Positions 18,872 to 28,942 of a stretch of DNA of 64,000 bases are shown one piece after another. Positions within the stretch are counted from its first letter, which is position 1, and the number at the start of each line of letters is the position of its first letter. Below the pieces are notes generated by a model. It had not been told where the DNA came from. It worked only from the letters and a program-made list of their open reading frames with translations, and ran no database searches. The position numbers were made by a program, and so were the translations under genes. Origin of the DNA: Porphyridium purpureum (taxonomy: Eukaryota > Rhodophyta > Bangiophyceae > Porphyridiales > Porphyridiaceae); assembly GCA_008690995.1 (NCBI GenBank), contig VRMN01000001.1, forward strand, positions 3,782,001 to 3,846,000. The letters are read 5' to 3'.

Positions 18872-20014
18872 CTAGTCGAACATTTTATGAATCAATGCCA
18901 GCTGCCGCTTTCGTTCTTCGCTCACGTCCGGCACGGCTTCTGCGACCCTTGGCGCGTCCGCCATAACGTCGGCTGTTGGTGGAGTCCTCGGTTCTGTGTC
19001 CCCTCGGCGTAAGCCGGCTTGTCCAACTCCACCGGCAGCAGCAGAAGCACCAGCAGCCCGACGTGTGTCGCCGGCTTGTTCGAAGAGTCTTTCCGCTTCT
19101 TCAGTACTGTCGTCATCAAAGTCTACGATTTCCGGAGGGGCGCTGCCAAACGAGTCCGCAGAGTCGGATGCGTCACTTTTGTACCCGAGCACGTCCAGCG
19201 CAACAGCCATGGTCGGGTCAGTAACTTTCTTTCGCATGCTTCGTTTCCGCCGCCTCGACAGCGTCGACGGCTTTGTCTCTAGATCCTGAGGATGCACGGC
19301 CAACGCCTTTTCTGCTGCATGATAAGTTGCGCCTAGAAAGCCCAAGGTATCACGCATTACGTCCTGAGCCGTTGTTTGAGCACTTTGGTGCGGCACAAAG
19401 GCATTCGGACCGCTAGCAGATGGGGACACCGGTACGCTATCCTGATGCTTTCTTTTCGGCCGCCGCTGCCTTTCAGGCATCATTTCCGGTACGTCACTTT
19501 CGTCCGCGGACACAGGGTCCAGCCCCCACGACAGATCTTGGAGTCTCGGCTCAACCGCCACGTCCTCAAACGCGACGATATGTTTCCTTTGCGCCATGAG
19601 CGCGCCCCACTCATCGTCTGGCATGCGCTGCGCTGTAACTCGATCCCGCGACACCACGTGATGCGTGCCGACGGTACCGAGATGCGGTTCATGCAACTCA
19701 TCGCGTGCTTGACTCGCTCGCATCGCCACGTCGGCGTGTGCCGCCCATTCTTTCTGCAGCTTGACCATGAAGTCATCGCGAGCCATCTCAAGCTTGAGCG
19801 TCCGCTGTCGCCAAGTGGTGCCATTCAGCGCGTGCCGCGCCTGGTCGAGCGCGGCGCCCGCGACGCAAGTCACAAACCAGCCCCCGCCTTTTTTCGAGTA
19901 GCACGTACTGCTTGCCTCGGGTTCGACGCCACACTGCCGCATCAAGGTCAGCAGCGCGCACCGGTCCTCGTCCGACTCGCCAACGCCGCGGACGTAAACG
20001 CGGCACTGCTCCAT
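18872..20014 (-). CDS. RRM-domain nucleolar protein, NOL8-like
   Basis: A 380-residue protein with an N-terminal RRM (residues 4-80). RNP2 is CRVYVRGVG and the RNP1-like strand is GGGWFVTCVAG. The fold ends in HALNGTTWRQRTLKLEMARDDFMVKLQKEW, which strongly resembles the W-G-x-L-x-I-E-x-A-K-x-x-F-L-x-R-L-x-x-E ending of NOL8-type RRMs. The rest is polar and disordered, with a basic run (SRRRKRSMRKK) and an acidic run (IVDFDDDSTEEAERLFEQ). A ribosome-biogenesis role in the nucleolus is inferred from this likeness only. The next gene on the same strand ends only 64 bp upstream of this start. Confidence 0.55.
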   Translation of the reverse strand: MEQCRVYVRGVGESDEDRCALLTLMRQCGVEPEASSTCYSKKGGGWFVTCVAGAALDQARHALNGTTWRQRTLKLEMARDDFMVKLQKEWAAHADVAMRASQARDELHEPHLGTVGTHHVVSRDRVTAQRMPDDEWGALMAQRKHIVAFEDVAVEPRLQDLSWGLDPVSADESDVPEMMPERQRRPKRKHQDSVPVSPSASGPNAFVPHQSAQTTAQDVMRDTLGFLGATYHAAEKALAVHPQDLETKPSTLSRRRKRSMRKKVTDPTMAVALDVLGYKSDASDSADSFGSAPPEIVDFDDDSTEEAERLFEQAGDTRRAAGASAAAGGVGQAGLRRGDTEPRTPPTADVMADAPRVAEAVPDVSEERKRQLALIHKMFD

Positions 20015-20078
20015 GCTGCAAAACTCTTATCTTTACATGAACGCCTCGTCGTCGACAATTACACAGGGCTACAAAAAC

Positions 20079-22409
20079 TCAATCGCCGAACCTTTCGAAC
20101 TCGGACCGTCGCATGACTTGACGGCTCGGAAACTCCTTGATACGTTCTTGACGAGGGACTTGATGTCTCTCCGCTTCATCCCACAACCGATTCGCCCATC
20201 CTATAGAAGGTCCGCCGTACACGTAGCACGCAGGACCATACGCCCTCACGTTCGGGTCCTTTAGAGCATCTGTAATACCCATTTTGGCGTGCTGGCTTGC
20301 AAGATAAAGCGCCATCTCCCTCTTGATCGCCCTCTGCGTCTCTGGAGGGGGGTCAGGGTAATCCCACTCATCCATGGGTGCGTTCGCCGGATAGCGGTCG
20401 CCGGCAAACGCGGGCCCGTACACGTCATCGCGCGTGGTAAAGTATCGGTACCTATCGATATCGTTCATGACCTCTCCGTACTGAAACGCCCGATGCTCGT
20501 GTCCCTTTGGGATTACCCGCTCATAAACAGGCGCAGCACTGAAGTGAACTTTCTTCGGTCCAGCTGCAGCGTGGCCACCACTACCTGAAGGAATCGTTGC
20601 TGTCTTTTCTCGCTTCGGCGCAGCGGGATCCTTATACGCAGGGCGCTTCGGCTGCAGAGAACGGTTCCACGTGCGCCGCCCGATTTCCTTTTCCATCCTG
20701 CCAGGAAGACGCTCAAATCTGGGAGTGAGGGCTACCTTGGGCAAGTTGGCGGCGCCATTCGGCGAGCTCTGTACCTGCTGCGTCATGTGTGGTGTCGCCA
20801 TTCCCATGGCATTAGCCATTTCATGTGTAGATGACCTTCCAGCCGCCGTGGACGCAGCGGATTCTGCCGGCGATGGCGAAAACGGTAAAATCTGTCTCCA
20901 TTCTTGCACTGGCTGCACTGGCTGCACTGGCTGCACTGGCTGCACTGGCTGCACTGGCTGCACTGGCTGCACTGGCTGCACTGGCTGCGCTGGTTGCGCT
21001 TGCCGCACAGGCTTCATTGGTGGTTCTTGTGCTGTTCGTGGCACTGGCGGCGCTAGTTGAGTAAGCGTGGATCTCGCAAGTCGCTGCCCGGGCCAGAGAG
21101 GTACCTCGTCCTCGTCAATGATCTCAACAATCCCTGTCTCCCTCCACGGCGCTGCACATCGTTCCAAGTTGTTCCGCACGCTCCACGCTCCATTCCCACA
21201 TGGAACATATTTCGGAAACGGTACTGTTCTGGGATCTCGGCTTGTCGCGCGGCTTTGGGGCAAATCGTTTCTTACCTGTCCGCGCTCCAAAGCCGATAAA
21301 GTGTCCTCAACAGCGGCGGGCGGCGGAGGAGGCGGCGGTGCTGCGATCTTTTTCGCGTTTGACGTCGAAATTTTGATGTCCAAGTCCATCCTCGATTTCT
21401 CTCCCACTGTTTGAGATGAGAATAGAGTCAATGACGCCCCCAAGTGATCTGACGATGACGGGTCACGAGAGTCCATCAGCGCCGACGCATTTCTTCTTTC
21501 ACCTCGTACTGAATCTGTCATGCCGGGACGCTCAGGAGGCTCTTCTCCCTCCGAAGCCGACATGTCTCCAAAAATGTCGACCTCATCGTTTTCTGGCAGT
21601 TCTGCCGTAGAAATTGCCGCGCTTGCAGCTTCCGGACCGGATTCGGCTGTAGGATTGCGATTGACTCGTTTTCCCGAAACAGAGCCTGATTCCGCGGACT
21701 CGAGGGCGCGTTTGCTAGAGCGCCTCTCTGTTACTGTCAGGCCGACACGATCAAGAGGATACGGTTCTGGGCGACGGGACGACGTCGCCGCAGCGCGATG
21801 GTCCGGAAAGGCAACCGTGTCCGGGTAACTGCGCGAGTGCGCCGGCATGCTGCGCACATCTGCCGATGAAAGAGTCCCAGAAAAGTTTTCACTCTTGTAA
21901 GCTTCAGGACGGCGCACCCGCAGTGGCCGCGGCGGCTCCTTTCTCAGACGATTATCCTGAGAATGCGCGTCGCTCCATCTGCGTAGCTTCGAAGTCTGGT
22001 AGACGTCTCCGTTCCAGGACTTTGCGTACGCTTCCTGATATTGCGGAGGTGAGAGAATACAATCGACCGGCGCCGCGCTTTGGCTGATTGTTCCGCGCGG
22101 CAGCGCTTCATCCTCATATGTGCCCGCAGTTCCATATTCCTGCGCCACCAAATGCGGCGCTGAACGCGTCACATCGTCGAGCCGCGGCGTCACTTGCTGC
22201 ACGCGCAACTCTGGGTATCTCTGCAACGCAGCGCCAGCATCTCTCCCGCCACTTGACCTCCGCGCCTTTGCCCACGGCGCAGCCACGCGCGGCGACAACA
22301 TCGCTCCGCGCAGGCCCCGCCAATAGCCAGCACCGCCACGGCCGCCTCCACCTCCTTCATACCCAGACGATGCCACGTGTCCTGCACCATCGACGGGATG
22401 CCTGTGCAT
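20079..22409 (-). CDS. disordered protein of unknown function with QPV repeats
   Basis: A 776-residue protein without a recognised domain. Residues 1-480 are low-complexity (Gly, Arg, Ser, Pro), with a polyproline run near 365 and a QPV array near 485-515. The last ~170 residues look conserved and folded: KKVHFSAAPVYERVIPKGHE, DIDRYRYFTTRDDVYGPAFAG, PMDEWDYPDPPPETQRAIK, REMALYLASQHAKMG, then VYGGPSIGWANRLWDEAERH. The KKVHF string fits the RVxF docking motif for protein phosphatase 1, so a PP1-regulatory role is a possibility, not a conclusion. The ATG at 22409 is used; a second at residue 36 is also plausible. It faces the SLP phosphatase gene across a 1 kb divergent promoter. Confidence 0.6.
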   Translation of the reverse strand: MHRHPVDGAGHVASSGYEGGGGGRGGAGYWRGLRGAMLSPRVAAPWAKARRSSGGRDAGAALQRYPELRVQQVTPRLDDVTRSAPHLVAQEYGTAGTYEDEALPRGTISQSAAPVDCILSPPQYQEAYAKSWNGDVYQTSKLRRWSDAHSQDNRLRKEPPRPLRVRRPEAYKSENFSGTLSSADVRSMPAHSRSYPDTVAFPDHRAAATSSRRPEPYPLDRVGLTVTERRSSKRALESAESGSVSGKRVNRNPTAESGPEAASAAISTAELPENDEVDIFGDMSASEGEEPPERPGMTDSVRGERRNASALMDSRDPSSSDHLGASLTLFSSQTVGEKSRMDLDIKISTSNAKKIAAPPPPPPPAAVEDTLSALERGQVRNDLPQSRATSRDPRTVPFPKYVPCGNGAWSVRNNLERCAAPWRETGIVEIIDEDEVPLWPGQRLARSTLTQLAPPVPRTAQEPPMKPVRQAQPAQPVQPVQPVQPVQPVQPVQPVQPVQPVQEWRQILPFSPSPAESAASTAAGRSSTHEMANAMGMATPHMTQQVQSSPNGAANLPKVALTPRFERLPGRMEKEIGRRTWNRSLQPKRPAYKDPAAPKREKTATIPSGSGGHAAAGPKKVHFSAAPVYERVIPKGHEHRAFQYGEVMNDIDRYRYFTTRDDVYGPAFAGDRYPANAPMDEWDYPDPPPETQRAIKREMALYLASQHAKMGITDALKDPNVRAYGPACYVYGGPSIGWANRLWDEAERHQVPRQERIKEFPSRQVMRRSEFERFGD
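20908..20993 (-). repeat. 9-bp coding repeat (QPV tripeptide)
   Basis: About nine near-perfect copies of cactggctg encode consecutive Gln-Pro-Val on the minus strand within the unknown protein. The low divergence between copies points to recent slippage. Confidence 0.92.
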
Positions 22410-23376
22410 CCCAGAAACCCACGCTTCTGCCCCACGTTTCCCTCCTTCCTCCCTCCTTCAACACCCATCCACACCATCTGCCTTCTTTCCCTCTTCTCCT
22501 ACACCTTCTCCATCCTTTCATCATTTTCTCGCTTGTGCCTTGTTGGTTTTTTGGGGGGGGGGGAGGGGGGTTTTCTTCTTTTCGTTTGACCTTGTCACAG
22601 AACCCCCCGCGCCCCTTCTTTTTCCCAATAGTGTACAGTGCGTTCACTGTACTTTATAGGATTTCGCAGCTGTACTTTATACGACTCCCGCTCAAACCGT
22701 ATAAGCTCCCCACTCTCCAACACCCACAATAATGCCGCGCGGTGTTGGATGCGTGCTTAGTTCGTGTGTGGGTATGTGAGGATGTACAACTGGACTTTGA
22801 CACGTGCGGCTTGATGCTGCTCGCGCCGCCATTCAGTTATCACGCATGATACGCCGCACGCCACCGCCGCGTGTGGCGTCTGTTTGCGTAAACGCTCCCA
22901 CCCTGTTTTCAGCGCCCATTCACATCCTTCCAACCACGCAGCGGGTTCGCCGCTTCTCCACATTCATTTCGCGTGTGCATCCGTGCCACGTCGGCCTCGG
23001 CCTGCCACCCAAGCAGTCACCTGTCGTTCGGCGTTTGCTTCTCGACCGCACTCCACATTGTCCTCTGCCCGTCTCATCGTTCCCCCGCCTTGCTCGTTCT
23101 CAGTTCGATGTACAGCTTTTGTCAATAGAGTACACCTGTTGTGAGACTTGTTCTTTTTTAATTTATTATTTAACCCTATCTCTAAACGACGAGATACTAT
23201 CAAAATGAGCCTATTTTACTAGAGAAAGGGTTAAAAAATGAAGAACGGGTGTGTTTTTTAACGTGATGGGTGGTTGGAAAGGCAGAAAGAGCAAGGAGAG
23301 CGAAAGGTGTTTGTGGTGCAGGGAGAGAGAGAGAGAGAGAGAAGGCAGGGAGAAGGGGAAGAGGACGCGCGGAAAG
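22410..23376. promoter_or_regulatory. divergent intergenic region with a poly-G tract
   Basis: A 967 bp spacer between starts on opposite strands. It holds pyrimidine-rich DNA (22430-22520), a long G tract near 22550-22570 interrupted by a single A, which could form a G-quadruplex, AT-rich DNA (23140-23230) and a GA run just before the SLP ATG. No coding frame is convincing. Confidence 0.5.
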
Positions 23377-25017
23377 ATGCGAGGAGTTAAAGATGGAGGC
23401 GGGTATACAGCTGGCGAGACATCGGCGCGCGAAGTATGGGTTACGAAGGATCCGGCGGCGTTTGTGGCCGGCGGGGTGTGGCCCGTCGTGAGCTCGGCAC
23501 GCGCGGGAGGTAGTGTGGCGGGCGCAAGCCGGCACCGCGAGCAATATGTTTGTGCAGTGTCGGTGGGTGTGCGATGGGAGAATCGCGAAGACCCGGCGCG
23601 GTCAAAGGGCGGGAGCAGATTGCGCATGCTCACGCCGGGCCCGGGATCTGGCCCGCCAAATGACCGGGATGGAAAGAAGCGCGCTGGCTCCCCATCGTGG
23701 TGGGCTGCGGTGTGGCAGGCGCTCACGGCTGGCACGCGCAGGACAGCGGGAACGAATGGCGTAGAGGAGCAGGAGCCAGTGTCCAATATATCTGAAGTAT
23801 CGTCCGGCTCACGGGGTGTTTCATCGACTGCGCCTGCGAACGCGGACGCGCGAGGTTTGCGGGCAGAGTCAAATGCATCGGCCCTGGAGTTCGCCAAACA
23901 CGTGCATGATGCAGATCGAGAACAGCTCGAGAGGTATTTTGCAGCATTGCCCGAACATCTGCGCCAGGACGCGCGCGAATTCCCAACGTACGATCCTGCG
24001 ACAGGCAAGCGGATAATTGCCATCGGCGACGTGCATGGCGACCATGTGGCGATGCTTGCCGTGCTGCGGCTGGCGGGACTTGTGCCCACGCAGGAGCAGC
24101 TCGAGGAGAGTCCGGAAAAGTACAAGGAGGACATGTGGATGGGTGGCGACGCAGTGCTCGTCCAGGTTGGAGATCAGCTTGACCGCGGTGACAACGAGCG
24201 CATGATTCTCCACACTCTACTGTCTCTTCGCAAGCAGGCGCGGCAGCAGGGAGGTGATATTCATGTGTTATTGGGTAATCACGAAATTATGAACGTGCAA
24301 TGCGATTTCAGGTACGTGACGGCCGGTGGCTTTGAAGAATTCACTTTGCAGGATCGGGAGCTGGAGGAGCTTGGGGAAGTTGAGATTCACGAAGACGGAA
24401 GCAAGACCCTTTTTCCGGAAATGTCAAGAAGCGCCCTCAGCGACATGTTTACACTTAACCGCATGCCACCATTTATGCGGCCACGTGCCGTCGCGCTGCG
24501 TCCGGGTGGGCCCACCGCTCTTATGTTATCCGAATTCAACGTAGCAGTGCGCGTTGGAGGCTATTTATTTGTGCATGGCGGGTTTACACCCGAGCATCTG
24601 GACGCGCTCGCAGAGCACGAGTTTCCGCTCGAGCAGCTCAACTATGAAACCAGACAGTACTTGCGCGGGCTCGGTGAAGAGCCCAGACTTTTGCAGGACC
24701 CGCAGTCACCGCTTTGGGCGCGCGACTTTTCCAGTCCGAATCCGCGAGCGTCGGACTGCGAGCGGCTGGAGGATACGCTACGTCGTCTCCACGTGGATGG
24801 TATGGTCGTTGGCCACACGCCACAAGCAATGGGTGTCAACGCCGCATGCGGCGGGCTTGTATGGCGTGTAGACACAGGGCTGTCTGCGTCGTATGGAGGT
24901 GCTCTAGAGTGCCTTGAAATAGAGCGCGACCGCTCGATCAAGGTTCTTACATTTTCTGGCGCCGTCGCTGCGAGCACGCGGGTGCGCGATCAGCGCTCGA
25001 GCAGAGCGCTTCAATAG
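23377..25017 (+). CDS. Shewanella-like protein phosphatase (SLP), probably plastid
   Basis: A 546-residue metallophosphoesterase of the bacterial-type SLP group found in plants and algae. PPP-family metal and phosphate motifs are in order: GDVHGDH (~216), GDQLDRGDNE (~264), LLGNHEIMNV (~298), FVHGGF (~398) and VVGHTPQAMG (~477). The spacing and the GDQLDRG form (rather than GDYVDRG) are diagnostic of SLPs. The first ~190 residues are unconserved and rich in Arg, Ser, Gly and Ala, consistent with a transit peptide, as in plant SLP1 of chloroplasts. The ATG at 23377 is preferred over the longer frame, whose first 42 codons come from a GA microsatellite and start at a non-ATG. Its substrates are unknown. 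Confidence 0.85.
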   Translation: MRGVKDGGGYTAGETSAREVWVTKDPAAFVAGGVWPVVSSARAGGSVAGASRHREQYVCAVSVGVRWENREDPARSKGGSRLRMLTPGPGSGPPNDRDGKKRAGSPSWWAAVWQALTAGTRRTAGTNGVEEQEPVSNISEVSSGSRGVSSTAPANADARGLRAESNASALEFAKHVHDADREQLERYFAALPEHLRQDAREFPTYDPATGKRIIAIGDVHGDHVAMLAVLRLAGLVPTQEQLEESPEKYKEDMWMGGDAVLVQVGDQLDRGDNERMILHTLLSLRKQARQQGGDIHVLLGNHEIMNVQCDFRYVTAGGFEEFTLQDRELEELGEVEIHEDGSKTLFPEMSRSALSDMFTLNRMPPFMRPRAVALRPGGPTALMLSEFNVAVRVGGYLFVHGGFTPEHLDALAEHEFPLEQLNYETRQYLRGLGEEPRLLQDPQSPLWARDFSSPNPRASDCERLEDTLRRLHVDGMVVGHTPQAMGVNAACGGLVWRVDTGLSASYGGALECLEIERDRSIKVLTFSGAVAASTRVRDQRSSRALQ

Positions 25018-25840
25018 CGGTTTGGACATGGGTTGATTGACTTGAAATGGTCTTCTCAGTCGCCCGTGCTGGACTCTGTCAGTGCGAAGCGGGGAAGTTC
25101 GAAACTCAGTTCCACGCGTTAAGTGTGCTGCTTCATGGCCTCGTTCGATGGGGAAAAGCACACCGCCGTGGACATGAAGGGAAGAGGAAGGCAGGTGGGA
25201 TTTGTACCAGATGTGAGTGCACGTGGAAGATTGGCTGTGCCGGCACAAAGAACAAGGCTGCGTCGTTAACCCCGATTTTTCTGGGTCTGCTTGCTTCATT
25301 CTCTGGCGCTCCGGTACAGGAAACCGCTTCGCTGCTTGCCAAGTAATTTCTGTTTCTACCGTCGCAAATGTGGCGAATAACTGGCAGCTTGATGCGCCTA
25401 CTTTCGTGAGAGAAGGGCAGCGAGCCTTTTTCGACCGTCAAGCCGCGCGCCATTTCGTGGCGACTTTCGGAATGGCATGACTTGTTCCCTACATTAGCCG
25501 GGGACGAGCTTGCGCCGCGGGCGGCGGTGCAACGGTGTTAGTCGAAGCAAGTGATATCGCACTTGCTCAACGTCGCGCGATTCTCTTCAACAATAAAGGA
25601 GGAACCAAAATAACATCTGCCCGGAAACAAAAAAACTGACGACGTCGAATCCGGAGTTTCTCTTATCGGGAAGGACAGCGGGGCGTGCCACTGAGGCTGG
25701 GATGTGTTGATCGTAGCCAGGACCGGCTCAAAACAAACCCGGTAGCGGGTTGCCTTCATTCTTTCCTTCAGTGCTTTCCTCCGAGCCTCTCGGCGCGAGG
25801 GTGCGCGTTGAGACGCGAAAGGAAAGGTCAAAGCGGAAAC
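25018..25840. other. 0.8 kb spacer, no gene seen
   Basis: This lies between the SLP stop and the ATG of the NDC1-like gene on the same strand. Only short frames without domains are present. The frame of the next gene runs 52 codons upstream from a non-ATG start and looks like leader sequence. Confidence 0.5.
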
Positions 25841-27571
25841 ATGCAGCGAGCGGAGTCTGAGTCTGGGATTGACTATCACGTACAGGAAGCTGCCGCGCGA
25901 GTGCGTTCAGAATCATGGCGATGCGCGATGGGTTGGATGTGCGCGCTTGTCGGGCTTTGGATGGCAGCAGAGTACGCGGTTGGTTTGGCCGCGATCGCGA
26001 GCAAGAGCGTCAGCACGGGCGGGGATGGATCTGATATGACGGTAGTTCAGCATGTGCTCCGGTCTGTGCTGGTGCCTCTTTGGATGACTTCGGCGCATCA
26101 TGGCTCGCTTCCCGTGCACCTTGTGCGCGGCTCGTTCGCCGATTTGCGCTTGTTCGTCATGACTGCGGCCGCAGTGGCCGTGAGCCTTGATCTGGATCGT
26201 GCATCGTCATTGCTGATTCATGCGGTGCTCTTCAGCTCGCTGTATGTTTTTTTTCTGCGGGGTACTCTAGTTGCGCCGACCGTGCTACTCGGGTGGATCT
26301 CCAAGCGCGCGGCGTTCTGGACTCGTTCGCGTGGCACAGAGCAGCTCGAAAGGGTGGACGGGCTTTCAGTTCGGATCGTCCTCTTGCATGCCGTCCGGCC
26401 GGCACTCATCGATGCTGCAAGATTCTGGATATTTGCCATGATATCGCTGGCAAGCATTTATGTGACAGCTTCGTTGGGCCATGCGTTCCAGAAATCGCCC
26501 GTATCACTGCTTCTTCCTTTGCGCGGCACGTCACTACCTTCAGTTCTGCGAGTCCTCGCATTCCACACGGCGAAACTGGCCTTTGTGTTCGAGATGGCAC
26601 GACATATGTGCGGACTCGCGATGCGGCGACGGACTCGCTGGCTTAGTGTGGTCGGTTCCAGAAACAAGACTGCTCCAGGGATGACGATCGGCACAATTCT
26701 CGACGTACTCGCGCTGATACAACATAGGCAATCAGAGGCGATCAGTCGTTTGGGGTCTTCTTCTTTTGGTGGCTTTGCTGGGAAGCTTCAGTCATGGTGG
26801 TGGCGAGAACCTGCCCAAGCCGGGCACCAACAGAGCGCACCAGTAGAAGGGTTTGAGCTCATCGCGGGTGATCTGCTAATGAACGACCTTGCGGTCTCGC
26901 TGTCGCGATCAGCGGAATTGCGTGGACAGGTGTTTGCTGACGCGTCCGGCTCGCTACTGCGCTTGCTGCTTGAAGTTGGGATCGAACCAATGCTCCGATT
27001 CGTCTCGATCCTTCAGTCGCATCCGTGGCTGCTCTCTCCGGCAGAACAGGAGCTGTGCGCTCGTGTTTTGGAGATGAGTACCTCCCAGTTTATGTTTTTC
27101 GGGCGTGAGGCACGAAGCTTCAGCCTCGCACCGATGGCGCAGGCCGCGCCGTCGCCCTCTTTGGCATTTGTTGAAGATAGTGAGGTGCTAGTGGATTCCG
27201 CGCGTGTCCTTGCGCTCATTGCCGAGGCGTGTCGGACGGAAGACAAGTTTGGCATGGTTGTCCAACGTTGGCTACCGGTGATTCTCAGTACAGTCATGAC
27301 TGTCCACTTGATGAGTGCCAAACTAATCGTACACGGGTTCTCGGGACACGAAGCTCCCAACGTTGGTCTCAGTGCCTTCGCACATGACGGGCGCCTGGCA
27401 CACCATCTGATTGTGGCCAGCACGGTGGATGCGATCAGTGTGTCCCTACTTCGGATCGTCCTTTCGTTCCGGGCACATTTCGGCAAGTACTTACATAACG
27501 AGCATCCCTTTTGGCCCTCTCAATTGAATCCCGTGCTGGAGAATCTTCTTAGCGTCTCGTCTGCAGTGTAG
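25841..27571 (+). CDS. NDC1: NDC1-like transmembrane nucleoporin
   Basis: A 576-residue membrane protein. About six hydrophobic segments fill the N-terminal 270 residues, among them WMCALVGLWMAAEYAVGLAA, LRLFVMTAAAVAVSL, LLIHAVLFSSLYVFFL and FWIFAMISLASIYVTASL. A soluble C-terminal half follows. Near the C-terminus, CRTEDKFGMVVQRWLPVIL and then VDAISVSLLRIVLSFRAHF correspond to the most conserved NDC1 blocks (EDK-G-V-Q-x-x-x-P-x-I-L, and the amphipathic helix near the end). NDC1 anchors the nuclear pore complex and, in fungi, the spindle pole body. The assignment rests on topology and these two blocks, so it is moderate. The start at 25841 is the first ATG of the frame. Confidence 0.6.
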   Translation: MQRAESESGIDYHVQEAAARVRSESWRCAMGWMCALVGLWMAAEYAVGLAAIASKSVSTGGDGSDMTVVQHVLRSVLVPLWMTSAHHGSLPVHLVRGSFADLRLFVMTAAAVAVSLDLDRASSLLIHAVLFSSLYVFFLRGTLVAPTVLLGWISKRAAFWTRSRGTEQLERVDGLSVRIVLLHAVRPALIDAARFWIFAMISLASIYVTASLGHAFQKSPVSLLLPLRGTSLPSVLRVLAFHTAKLAFVFEMARHMCGLAMRRRTRWLSVVGSRNKTAPGMTIGTILDVLALIQHRQSEAISRLGSSSFGGFAGKLQSWWWREPAQAGHQQSAPVEGFELIAGDLLMNDLAVSLSRSAELRGQVFADASGSLLRLLLEVGIEPMLRFVSILQSHPWLLSPAEQELCARVLEMSTSQFMFFGREARSFSLAPMAQAAPSPSLAFVEDSEVLVDSARVLALIAEACRTEDKFGMVVQRWLPVILSTVMTVHLMSAKLIVHGFSGHEAPNVGLSAFAHDGRLAHHLIVASTVDAISVSLLRIVLSFRAHFGKYLHNEHPFWPSQLNPVLENLLSVSSAV

Positions 27572-28942
27572 AGGATCAAGGCTTTTGTAGAGCAGCACGA
27601 TTCGAGGGCTGGCTGACCAGATCCCCAGGGAGGCGGACACCATGGAAAGGCACGTGTGAGCTTCCGTACTCGGACCAACTCTTAAGGGCGATTCTCAAGG
27701 ATCTCATGAAATTCCATTTGGGACAGCCATCAGGGATAAGCGGTGGCCCAAATGTATCCTCATGGCTTTCTGGCAGATGCCTTTGCGTTGAACATTGCTC
27801 GTGCAAACCCGCTGCCACGCGAAATTAGGTGGGGTCGTCCCGAGCTGCGTTGAGCTCCTGCACGAGTCGTCATAAGTACTCGAACATAGTCTGCGACTCC
27901 TGTATCGACACATGCTGTATAATGTCTGGGCAAAAGACGTACGGCGGGTTGCTGTTTCAGATAGAAAGCGCAATGAACCCTTGCGCAAACCCGCGCTGCA
28001 AAATGCTTCTCTGCATATCGCCAGGCGAGCGACAATCACTATAGTGGTCCATAAGGCACTTGATGTCCTAGCTGCTCAGCGCATTAATGCCAGCTCCGAA
28101 GCTTGGCTTTGCGCGAACGACGGGGTGCAGATGGCTTGAGCTCCCAGCCTCCTCCGAGCCTTCTCAAACGCGTTCGCGGTGCGCAACTCACAATCTCAGT
28201 AAACAATTTCTGCGGGAAAATGCCGGTGCTACGAACTGGCTAGGAATTCTTGGTCCACTGTAGAAGAATGGTCATGCTGTTCGACGCGCGCTTCCCCGGG
28301 GACAAAGTATCGTCGAGGACGAAATGCGCTGCCGCTCCCTGAGCTTTGCCTTTTTCGTCGGCTTATTCAGATTAACACCTGATGTCGAAGTGGCGAGCAT
28401 CTACACTTATCCCCGCATTGGCGCCTGTGCTTGTGCCTCGAAAACTTGTTGTCGTGCCTGGTCCGCAAGATAGCACAAAATGCCAGGACATTCCATCGAA
28501 TAACGGTCGCGATGTGCGGCAGACTCGACAGATGCGGAATCTGCAGGATATGACTTCGCGGTCATAATCCGCCGCCATGGCGGCAAAGTCTGGTCGACGG
28601 AGACGCGTTACTTTGTCTACTGTGGCTTGTAGCGCATACGCACGCGGCTTGCGTTCAAAGAGGGTTATGGCGGCTCCAAGCTGGTGCTGGTCCATTAGGC
28701 GTACACATCCAAGACGCGCCGCGCTTGCGTAATGATCAAGTCCACGCTGGGCGGCGCAAAGCTTTACAGGTGTTGCTATGAGGATGGTGCACTTATCCAC
28801 CGTGATGTGGACGGTACACCAGATGAATGCCTTGCGCAACTATGAAGCGCTGAGGATTTTGGCATACTGCGTTGGGTTCTGACCCTTCCGATCGAAATCG
28901 GTGCACAATGTCTTTGGACACCCCGACGAACTCGACTTTGGA
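27572..28942. other. 1.4 kb convergent gap, possibly decayed DNA
   Basis: This lies between the stops of NDC1 (plus) and URB2 (minus). A minus frame at 28372-28839 is open for 155 codons but begins at TTG. Its peptide faintly suggests BRCT-like spacing (SWHFVLSCGP; SAARLGCVRLMDQHQL), which is too weak to call. The rest has only short frames. It could be relic mobile or genic DNA, and there is no terminal repeat to support an element. Confidence 0.35.

Noticed and set aside
22550-22570. Poly-G tract as a telomere remnant
   Set aside because: It is a homopolymer with one interruption and has no repeat unit; it was noted only as a possible G-quadruplex.
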